DNA of 64,000 bases from Lachnospiraceae bacterium (GTDB taxonomy: Bacteria > Bacillota > Clostridia > Lachnospirales > Lachnospiraceae). This document shows positions 8,669 through 20,700 of this stretch, one piece after another; positions within the stretch are counted from its first letter, which is position 1; each line of letters begins with the position of its first letter. The DNA lies in contig JAILNS010000031.1 in NCBI GenBank assembly GCA_024691305.1, positions 128,657 to 192,656 of the forward strand, given 5' to 3'. Made by a program: the position numbers and the translations under genes. The notes below the pieces were generated by a model that saw nothing but the letters and a program-made list of their open reading frames with translations, ran no database searches and was not told the origin of the DNA.

Positions 8669-8711
8669 TATGGGCTCTTTGCGCCCGTTACTAAAACGAT
8701 TTCGTATTAAA

Positions 8712-8744
8712 AAAGAGAGATTTAAAGCGTAACAAAGAGAGATT
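8712..8744 (+). repeat. 11-bp direct repeat in the leader of the giant surface protein gene
   Basis: AAAGAGAGATT occurs at 8712-8722 and again at 8734-8744, a period of 22 bases or two helical turns. The second copy abuts the ribosome site (GGAG at 8746-8749). It may be a protein or RNA binding site, but it could be chance in a purine-rich leader. Confidence 0.45.
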
Positions 8745-8755
8745 GGAGAACGGCT

Positions 8756-11700
8756 ATGAAGAAGAGAAAGACTAAACTCTGGAAAAAAGCGCTGGTAGGA
8801 TTTATGTCCTTTACCATGTTTGCCGGAAACCTCAGTGCACTGTCTGTTGAGGCATATGCCTCTACAGTAGACGGTGAGGGATTTGTCGAGGATGCGGAAG
8901 GATTGGGTGATATAGACACCGAAGGCGTAGATACTGCCTTACTTGACGGTGAAACCGAGATAGTAGCCCCCGAAGTTGTATCCGAGGAGGAACTTATCGG
9001 AGAAGCAGAAGCTTTGGCAGAGGCTGATGATACTGTTATTTATACCGTTACATATTATGATGTGGACGGAAGTTTACTCGGAAGTACCGATTTTGAAGCC
9101 GGAACCGCACTTGATCTTCCCGAGACAGGTGAAGGCGCATACTGGCTTGATGCAAACGGTATCGAGTATTTTGCCGGTGATGCGGTAAATGAAGATCTCT
9201 CTCTCTTTGTAACAGTTGATGATATAGAAACAGAAGAAACAGAAGAATCAGAAGATTTAGAAGAGGAAATACCTGAAGACCAGATACTTGTCAATGCAGT
9301 TCTGGTCGATACTGAAGGCAACGTACTTGATTCATACAGAGTAACCTCCGGAATGTATTTAGCAGCCGGTGAATCCAACGATGCACCTGTTATAGAAGAC
9401 TATGAATACATAGGCGCACAGATAGATGCAAGTGAGATAACCGAAGTCATAGTTGAAGAAACGGAAGACGGCATACTTCTTTATACGGTAGACGGTGTAG
9501 AGCTTGAGGCTGATGCCGATATCGAACTTATATATGAGTCTACGGTATTTGATTACAATATCGATTTTGTTGTTACCGATGAGAACGGTGATGCCATAGA
9601 AGGATATGAATCGATAGAAGATATAGAATTCGAGACTACCCTGGATCTTGCGGACACACAGAATCCTCCGCTTATGATCGAGGGCTATGAGTATATAGGC
9701 GCTTATGCAGGGATAGAAGAGATCACTGCTATAAATATAGAGGACGGAGAAGGTACTTTAGAGACAGCAGGCGGTGCTATCCTTATAGACTCTGATATAA
9801 CCGTTACACTCGTATATGCAGAGGCTAATGTATCCGTAGTGCTTACCGCTACGATCGTTGATGAGTTCGGTGATGAGATAGATGAAGAATATACAGAGAT
9901 GGAGATGCCTGAATTTGATGCAGACGGAATCCTCGTTCTCGATGATCCCGAACTTCCTCCTGTAGAGGATGTAAAGGTTCAGACCGGACTCCTTCGTTCC
10001 GTAAAATATACATACGTAAAGGCTCTTATAGATAATACAGTTGTCTCAGCTATCAAGGGCGAGGAATCTATAGGCGGACTTGGTACATATTATTCATATA
10101 CTACCGATGGCGAAACGTGGATCAAGTTAAAAGAGGATACAACCGTACTCTTTGAGTATACCGACGGAAAGAAGACTACTTATACATATGAAGACGGTAA
10201 TGTCAGTGTTACCGCAACACTTCAGCATGCAAATGCGATCCCCGATGATGCATACTTTGCGGTAACTCCCGTTACGTCAGGAACGGGATATGATGTAGAT
10301 TCTTATTTGGAAGCTCTGAATACAAAGGGTGAGACACCCGCTGATTCAGAAGAATTTGAATATACTACAAAGAACACACTGCTTTATGATATCGCTTTTT
10401 ACACAGACGATACAATGACCGAAGAAATACAGCCGGCCGAAGGTATGGTCAAGATCGATATGCAGTTCCTCGGAGGACAGCTTGAAGATGAGATAGAAGC
10501 GACCGATAATTCCGAAATCCTTGTTAATCATCTTAGTCTTGATGAATCAACAGTCGAAGCGGCAGGTACTACAGCAAATGCCAGCGTTTCGGCAGGTGAA
10601 GTTAAAGTTGAGACTGTTTCTGCAGAGGTTTCCGTAGCAGGTGAAAGCGTAGCTTTTGCTACAGATAACTTCTCGATATATACGATAACGACTCCTGAGG
10701 CTTCGACTTCCATTGTTATCAATTTTGACAGTAATCCGACGTTTGACGGGATATATCTGTATGCATATGATACCGACAGCAGCGGAAACTATAACAGAGA
10801 TACCTGCGGACATGCACTTGTGAAGATGGACGCAGAGAATTTTGATGTAAGTAACGGCGGACTTACCTGGACACTTACATCGGATCTTCTGACAGGCGCA
10901 TCCAAGGCACCTAAAGACCTTGCCAGTTGTAACGTTGAATTCCTTATGGCGTATGCAGATGCATCATCTTCATATTCCATGGACATAAGTCCCAGAGGGA
11001 ACGGATATCAGAATGACAAACTCATTAAGTTGGATCTTGAAAACGGACATGTTGGATTCTTCAAAGTGACCCTTCCCGCAGGAGAAGTTGACGGTGAGTA
11101 TGTGATCGATGCATCTCTTATGTCATCGGGCGGATCTACAGATATCAAGAGCGTTCTTGGCGGAGCAATAAATTTCGGCGTTACTGCAGGCACATATGAA
11201 CAGCACGGAGATACACAGACTAACTTTGCAACCAAGAATTATGCAGGAAGTCAAGGCCCGGTAGGCGGTGATCTTTCCAATGCTCCGGGTGAAATATATG
11301 CCGGTTCTATAACAGCAGACAGCATGCAGATCAGAAATAATCTGAGTGCATCAAATGTTTATCTCGGACGAAGCACGGACGTTGCTAAGGTGCAGGATGA
11401 CTCCAAGAATGCTAATATCATAGTTCTTGATGAAGCGACCATAGCTTCCAAGGTTGACGGTTGGATCGGCGGAACTTCCGTTCCTTCCGGCGAATGGATA
11501 CCCATGCCTAGGACCAACAGCAACAAATACGTTCTAGATACCACGGCGTTTGATGAAAATGCAACCATACATATAGATCTGGACAATTCCACCGGTGAAG
11601 AAAGCAATAGCATGTATGACATAATGGCCGGACAGACGGGTGGTTTCTATGTAAATAAATACTCAGGTCAGACCATAGTTTTCCATTCAAATAAGTCGAA

Positions 11701-14700
11701 TGTTACAGTCAGAAAATACTTTTTCTGTAATGACGGTTCATATAATTATTCAGCATCAGATACCCCCACTAGTAACGGGGACGGTAAAAATACACAGTAT
11801 CTTGCACCTCTTGCACAGGGTATGATATTTGATTTCACGGCTGCAAGTAATGTAAAGCTTGATGGCTCGGTAGCAGGTACATTTATAGCACCGTATGCAA
11901 GGGCTGAATGGGGCACCGCCTGCTGCGGTTGGATGGTTTGTAATTATGCATATGGCGGTGGTGAGTGGCATAACATCTATCAGGACATGCCCGATACAGC
12001 AGTGATCCAGATACAGCTTAGCAAACTTCTTGACGGAGCTGATATAGCTGATTATGCAGGCCAGTTTAATTTTGAACTTAAAGATGCAAACGGTAATGTG
12101 CTTGAAACAGCTACCAATGATGCTGCAGGTGTGATCCTTTTCTCGACCAGAACTTATGATCAGGCCGGAACATATACCTATACCATTTCTGAGGTGGAGG
12201 GTGATATCAACGGAATGATCTATGATAAGGGCGTTGTAACAGCTACCGTATCGGTGGCACTCAATGCAGCATCAAATGCATATGAGGTTACAGGTGTCTC
12301 ATATACAAAGGTTGAGACTGACGGTTCCGTATCATCATCCGATGTTTCATTCCATAACAGTATTGAGAATACTACCAGCATAGAAGTCTTAAAAGACTGG
12401 TCCGACGGTGCGGATCTTCATACAGATGATACCGTTATGGTCCAGCTTACATATAAGGATGGGAACGTTTACTCTGATGTGGCTGCAAATGATTCATACG
12501 ATACTACACTTGAACTTAACAGCTCAAACGGATGGTACGGAATATTCGAATTCCTGCCTGTAGAAGATGAATCAGGAAATGCTATTGAGTATTCGGTTCG
12601 AGAAGTCAGCGTTAATGACAAGGAAGTTACTTCTTCGGATGGTGTATCTGCTGTTAAGGTCGGATCAAAGACATATACAGTTTCTGTAACAGGTACTCCA
12701 CAGTCCGGGTATACGATAGTCAATACCCCCAACGGAAAAGGCAGTCTGAGTATAGGTAAGAGTGTTAACGGGCTTTCATCGGCTCAGTATCAGGCATTAC
12801 TTAACAATATTACTTTTGAATTATATGATGCCGAGACCAATACTCTTGTAGACACTATCACTCGTGCGGATTATAAAGGAAAATCCGTATATACCGTTAA
12901 TGATATTCCTTACGGTATATATTACATAGTTGAAAAAGGCACTGATGTAGAAGGCAGAGATTTCAGCAACACTGTTTACTGGCTTGTATCAGAGTCCGGT
13001 TCTACATCGGAAGTTGTAACGGCCGATGAACCCGGAACAACAGGAACCTTTACCTTTGATGAGCAGATGGCTCAGATCAATTTGAAAAATGAATATTATA
13101 ACAGACCTTCTGTTGAACTTAAGGTTACCAAGGCATTTGAAGGCTGGACAGGAGATTACGCAGATAAGACATTTGATTTTGCTCTTACCGCATCAGGTAA
13201 TAATGCAACAGATGCAGCAAATCCCATGCCTGAAAATTCGACTGTATCTGTATCAGGAACAGCTCCCGAAGCAAGCTTTGGAACTATAACATACAGTAAT
13301 GAGGGAACATATTATTACACTATAAGAGAGTCCGTTCCCGAAAACTGCGATTTCGTACAGCGCGGAGGATCCAACTATTACCTTTCAAATGACGGTATTT
13401 TATATACGACCTTGACGGTTTATGTAAAGGTTGAAGTTACTCGTGATTCAAATGGAACCGGCCGTGTAGCTACAGTTTCATATTACAGCGATTCCGCTTA
13501 TTCGGATGAGTTAGACTCTGCTTCTACATCATCAGGTGAAGCAAGCGTTAATGCTACATTTACCAACCTGACAGAGGAAAGCGTATCTGTTTCCGGTAAG
13601 AAGACCTGGGTCGATGAGAATGATCAGGATGGATTGAGACCTGAATCCATAGTTATCACACTTATGGCAGACGGTGTGGATGCCGGATTTGAACCTGTGA
13701 CCGTAACGGAAGCAAACGGATGGACATGGTCGTTTGATAACCTTCCTAAGTACAATATGGCCGGCAAAGAGATTGCTTATACAATAGAAGAAAAGGCCGT
13801 TAACGGATATGAGATGTCTTACAGTGCCGATCATCTTAGTGTAACCAATACCCATGAACCCGAAGAAACAACGATCAAGGTTAAAAAGGTATGGGAAGGT
13901 GACAGCAAAAATACGCAGTTTAGACAGAGCATAACCGTTGAACTTATTGCGGATGGAAATCTTGAAAAACCTGTAGATACCAAAGTTCTTAATGCAGACA
14001 ATAACTGGCAGTGCGAATTTACCGAACTTCCGGTTAAAAAAGCAGGTACAGAGATCGTTTATACGATCAATGAAGTTGCCATAGATAAGTATGAGTCGCA
14101 GATAACCGGAAATGCAAAAGACGGATTTACGATAACCAATACCTATAAACCTGAATATGTTAATATCAGTGGCACCAAGGTTTGGGATGATGAGAATAAC
14201 TTTGATGGTTCGAGACCTTCAAGTATCACCATAAAACTGTATGCAAACGGTGAACTATTTGCAACCAAGACAATAACAGGTTCCACCGAAGCAAACGCAG
14301 ATTCCTCTACATGGGCATGGAACTTTGATGAGTATGAGCTTGAGAAGTATTCAGGTGGATCGGAGATAGTATATACCGTAACAGAAGAGCAGGTTGAGAA
14401 CTATTCTACCGAGATCACACAGATACAGCCTGATGCTGAGGGACATTATGATTATTCGGCAGGTATCACGATAACCAACAGTTATACCCCCGATAAGACT
14501 TCCGTTACTGTTAACAAGACATGGCTTGATAATAATGATCAGGACGGTAAGAGACCTAAAAGTATAGAAGTTCAGCTGATCAAGACGGTAGGCACATCTG
14601 AATCTGTATATGATACACAGACATTAAATGAAGCAAACGGATGGACATATACATGGTCAGGACTTGCTACCAAACAGAATAATCAGCCGGTAGTATATTC

Positions 14701-17700
14701 CGTACACGAAGTCGGTGAAGATACAGCGACTCACAAGACTGCGGAAGGATATGCAGTTTCTTATAACGGAACCGATATCACCAACACATATAAGCCGGAA
14801 GTGATAAGCGTAAGCGGTATTAAGACCTGGGTTGATGATAATGATCGTGATGGACTTAGAAAAAATGTTACTATAGGGATATATGATGGTGAAACAAGGA
14901 TCTCCGCTGTTGAAGCCAGCGAAACTAATGACTGGAAGTGGAGCTTCTCAAATCTTCCTAAATATAAAAAAGGAGTCCTTATAAATTATACAGTCAAAGA
15001 AGAAACTGAATTAACGGGATACAGTGTTGAACCGACAAATCGTACCATCACTGTACCTGTTACAAAGGAAACTACGGCAGTTGAAGGACTGGTATTTACC
15101 AATACGCATACACCTTATCCGGTTATAGTCGAAGGAAGTAAGATATGGGATGATTCCGATGATCAGGACGGATTAAGACCTGCTTCCATAACTGTACAGC
15201 TATATGCAAATAATAAGCCTGTAGAAGGAAAGAGTGCAGTAGTTTCTGTCGGCGATGACGGTAAATGGGAATTTGCTTTCTATGATCTTCCCAAGAAAGA
15301 GGGCGGACAGAATATAGTTTATACCATTGAAGAAGTCAGTGTTCCTTCCGGATATTCGGTATCCTATGTACAGCCTGATGTCGAAAATAATGAATATACA
15401 TGCAGTCTTACCAACAAACATACGCCTGAGCTGGTTGATATATCCGGATCAAAGACATGGGTTGATAATGAAGATCAGGATGGACTTAGACCTAAAAGCA
15501 TTACTGTAAAACTACTGGCAAACGGTGAAGTATATAAAACAAAACCCGTTACGGCAGATGAATCCGGAAATTGGAATTACAGTTTTAATAATCTTCCGAA
15601 GAAAGCAGGCGGAACTGTCATCAACTACACCGTTACAGAAGAAGTGGTTGAAGGATACAGTACTACAGTTAACGGTTACAACATTACCAATACACATGAA
15701 CCCGAAAAGATCAGCATAGAAGGATCAAAGGTTTGGGTTGACGGTAATGATCAGGACGGTAAGAGACCTGAGAATGTTACAGTAGTTCTTTATGCCAACA
15801 ATACAGAAGTAGCACGGACTACAACTGATGATCAGCTAAATTGGAGATTTGATGATCTTAATAAGTATGAAAAAAACGGTCAGAAGATAGTTTATACGGT
15901 CAAGGAACTTCCGGTAGAAGGGTATACCACGGAACCGGCAGACGGATATCAGGCAACAAGTGCTGACGGAGAAGATAACCTGACAGGTCTGGTATTTACC
16001 AATACCCATACTCCCGAAAAGACTCAGATAAGTGTTAACAAAGTTTGGTATGATGATGACAACCGTGATAATAAGAGACCTGCAAGCATAACCGTAAACC
16101 TTCTTTCAAACGGAAATAAGGTAGACAGTGTTACATTAAACGCCGGTAACAACTGGAGTCATACATTTAAAGATCTTCCTAAATATGCTGACAGAAAAGA
16201 AATAGTATACAGTGTTTCGGAAGAAACCATCGATGGTTATACAGCTTCTTATGCATCTGCAGACGGAGTGACCACCATTACCAATTCTTATACTCCCGGT
16301 GAAACTTATGTGAGTGGAAATAAGGTTTGGAGCGATGAGAATAACCAGGACGGAACAAGACCCGAAAGCATTACGGTAAATCTTTATGCGGATGGCGAAT
16401 ATGTAAGATCGACGACAGTCACAGCCGCTGACGGTTGGGAGTGGAGCTTCACGGGACTTCCCGAATATAAGACAGGACAGGTAGGACAAAGAATTGTTTA
16501 TACCGTAACCGAAACGGCGATAGACGGATATACTACCGTTATCGCTGCGGTTGAAGGCAAGGATAATGAATTTACCATCACAAATGAGCATAAGCCTGAA
16601 ACAATAAGTATCAGCGGCTCAAAGGTATGGGATGATAACGGTAATCAGGACGGCATCAGACCCGGCACTATAACAGTTAAATTAACAGCAACTAATGTTG
16701 AGGGTATAGAGCATACTGCTACGGCGACGGCTCCCGGTTATGAGTGGAGTTTCACTGATCTGCCCAGATTCAGAGACGGCGTCGAGATAAAATATGTTGT
16801 CAGTGAGGGAGCGGTAGAAGGATATAAACTCACTGATCAGACTCAAGGTGCCGTTAATCCTGAAACCGGAAATATCACAGGCATAGTATTTACGAATACT
16901 CATACACCTTCAGCTGTAAGCATCAGCGGTTCCAAAACATGGGATGATAACAAGAATCAGGACGGAATAAGACCTGACAGTATTCAGGTACAGTTATATG
17001 CAAATGGAATCGCCCAGGGACAGGCTAAAACCGTTAGCGCAGGCGATGACGGTTCATGGAACTGGGCTTTTGAAAATCTGCCCAGATATAACGGAGGTGT
17101 TGAGATCAGTTATACAGTTCAGGAGATACTTCCCGAAAACAGTGGATATGAACTGACTTCTACCGATGCCGGTGACCGCGATGAGAGTACCGGAAATATA
17201 AGTAATATAGTATTTACCAATAAGCATACTCCCGAAACGTTAAAAATAAGCGGTTCAAAGACCTGGGAAGATGCAAACGATCAGGATGGAATAAGACCTG
17301 ATAGTTTGACAATAATTCTTTATAAGAACGTCAACGGATCAAAAGAAAAGGTCAGCGAAGCCACAGCCACACCGGATTCGAACTGGACATGGACATTTGA
17401 GGAGCTTCCTAAGAAAGAAAACGGAAAACTGATCCAGTATTCAGTAGAGGAAGTTCAGGCAAATAAGTATACAGGTGCCATGACATCAGCCGGAACCGCA
17501 GATTCGGACGGTAATGTTACAGGTGTGGTATTTACCAATGTATATACTCCTGAGACTACTTCGGTAAGCGGAACCAAGGTTTGGGATGACAATCACGATC
17601 AGGACGGAGCAAGACCGCAAAGTATAACTCTTAATCTGTATAAGAACGGATCTAAGACTATATATAAGACTATGACACTTACTCCCGATGATAAGAGTGC

Positions 17701-20700
17701 AGACAGCTGGAACTGGTCATTTGAGGATCTTCCTAAATATGAAAACGGCAAACTTATTACATACAGGGTAGAAGAAGTTGCAGTTACAGGTTATGAAGAA
17801 CCGGTATACAGTGATAACGGTAAGACTATTACCAATAAGCGTACACCCGAAACAACAAATATCGGAGTTGTAAAGGTATGGTCAGACAGTGATAACCAGG
17901 ATGGTAAGAGACCGGAGTCGGTTACAGTTCGTCTTCTTGCTGACGGAGTTGAAATTAAGAGCCAGACTCTCGATGGATCAAATGATTGGAAGTACACATT
18001 TACCGATCTTCCTAAATACAGTAACGGAAAAGCTATCAGCTATACCGTTACCGAAGATTCGGTTACCGATTATTCAACGGTGATCGCAGGAAGTATGGAA
18101 AGTGCCAATCCTTACTTTACTATCACTAACAGTTATACCCCCGGCAAGGTATCGGTATCAGGTACCAAGACATGGGTTGATAATGATAATCAGGATGGAC
18201 TTAGACCTAATGCGATCATAGTAAGGCTGTATGCCGGCGAAGAAGAAGTGGATAGTACCCCTGCATACGCTCAGAACGGGTACTCATGGTCATTTAAAGA
18301 TCTTGATGAATATATATCCGGTCAGAAGATCGAATACAGCGTAAAAGAGGATGCGGTTAACGGATACACCACTGAGATCACAAGTACAGGTACGAATATC
18401 TGGTCAATAGTGAATACTCATGAAACCGAAAAGGTCGATATCAGCGGAACAAAGACCTGGGATGATTCCAATAATCAGGATGGTGTAAGACCTGACAGTA
18501 TAAATGTTAATCTGCTGGCAAACGGCACTATCGTGCGCAGTGCTACAGTTAAAGCAGATGGTGAAGAAAAATGGTCTTATGCGTTTACCGGACTTGATAA
18601 ATTTGCAAACGGATCGGAGATCAAATATACCATCACAGAGGATCCGATAACTGTCAAAGAAGGTCATAACGGACAGTATGAGACCACTATAAACGGATAT
18701 GATATCACTAACACTTATATCCCTGAAAAGGTAAACATATCAGGTGAAAAGACCTGGGATGATTCAAATGATCAGGACGGAGTAAGACCTTCTTCAATTA
18801 CGGTATACTTAAAGGCTAACGGAAGCATTTCACAGACACTTGAAGTACCTGTGGCATTAGATGGCAGTGCATCATGGAGTTTCAACAATCTGCCCAAGTA
18901 CAAAGACGGTGTTGAGATCGAATACACGATTGACGAGGCACCTGTTCAGAATGACGGTGGAGTATTGTTATATGAAAAGAGTGTAAACGGTTATAACATA
19001 ACCAATACTCATAAGCCTGAAACAGTTACGGTATCCGGCCAGAAGGTTTGGAATGATAATGATAATAATGACAACTTAAGACCTTCAAGCATTGAAATAC
19101 AGCTGCTGGCTAACGGTAATCCGGTTGAAGGAAAGAAGCTGACTGTTACTTCAGATGATCTGTGGAAGTGGGAGTTTACCGGTCTTCCTAAGTATGAAGG
19201 CGGAAAGCTGATAGTTTATTCGGTATCTGAACTTAGCATTGACGAATATACGACAACTGTAACGGGTGAAGGAACATACGAACAGACAGTAACCAATACA
19301 CATGAACCGGAGTATGTAGGTCTGACCCTTAATAAGAAGTGGTATGGCAATAATGCAGCAGCAACAGCCAAGTCGGTTCAGGTTAATGTAGAAGGCCGTA
19401 TATCAGACGGATCCCCAGTAGTTCCCGCAAGGACAGCTACTATAAGTGCTCCTGCATGGACATATGTTGTCAGGGCAGAAGATAAGGCATTACCTAAGTA
19501 TTACAAGGGTGAAGTGATCAAGTACTATGTAACTGAGATAATACCCGACGGTGCCGCATACATACAGGTAGATGCTCAGGGTGCAGAGGTTACTAATGCG
19601 GTACTTGCTACCGGAGATGATGAACTGACGGCAGATATCTATAACCTTGGCCTTACCAAGCTGACTGTTATCAAGAAATGGGAGAATGATCCCGGATACT
19701 TCGGTGGAAACGGATATGTAGATGTAGCCCTCTATGCAGACGGTACTTTGTATAAGACAGTTCAGGTGAAAGCTGCCGACAACTGGGAATACACATTTAA
19801 TGATCTGCCTATATACAGTACAAATGGCAACAAGATAGTATATACCGTTGAAGAGACTTCACAGCTTAGTGAATATAACACATCAAACAACGGAAAGCCT
19901 GTAGTGGATTACAGTCAGAACGGATATATCATCATCAAGAATGTGCTTGATCCTTTGAGCCTTACCGTGAATAAGCAGTGGCTGGGAGATCCCGAAGGAA
20001 CAACTCATTCGGATATAACCGTAAACATCCTTAGCAGCGTAGAACTTAAGGGTACCGCAACATCCGTATTTGACAGGATCAGAAAAGTTCTCGGTGCAGA
20101 CAGTGATAAATGGTATCAGTATGAAACAGTTACACTTGGCAACTCCAATAACTGGACTACTACCGTAAATGATCTTCCGAGGTATGCAAAAGTAGGAAAT
20201 GAGATAGTCAAGGTAAGTTATGCAGTACAGGAAGTAAATGTTCCCGAAGGCTACACATCGGTTGCAAACGTTGACGGAAGCACGGCTACCATCATAAATA
20301 CCGGATATACATCCGTAGCCGGATTTAAGACCTGGGATGATGGAAGCAATGTAGTTGGTTACAGACCCGGATCGGCAGAATTTGCTGCAGTCATTGCTCT
20401 TTACCAGGATGGAAAACAGTACTTAACAGGTGCTGACACTGCACACTTCAGATGGCTTGATACAGCAGGAGATACCTGGAACTTTGAGTTCTACGATCTT
20501 CCTTCGGGACATACTTATACCATCGGAGAGCTTGGCAGAGTACTCGGATACGGTGAACCTACCATAGACGGTTATACGATAAAGAACCCTCTTGAGTTTA
20601 CTCAGATGAGTGTTACCAAGGTTTGGGATGATCAGGACAATGTATATGCGAGCAGACCTGCAAGCATAGCGTTCAGACTTCTTGCAAACGGTACACAGGC

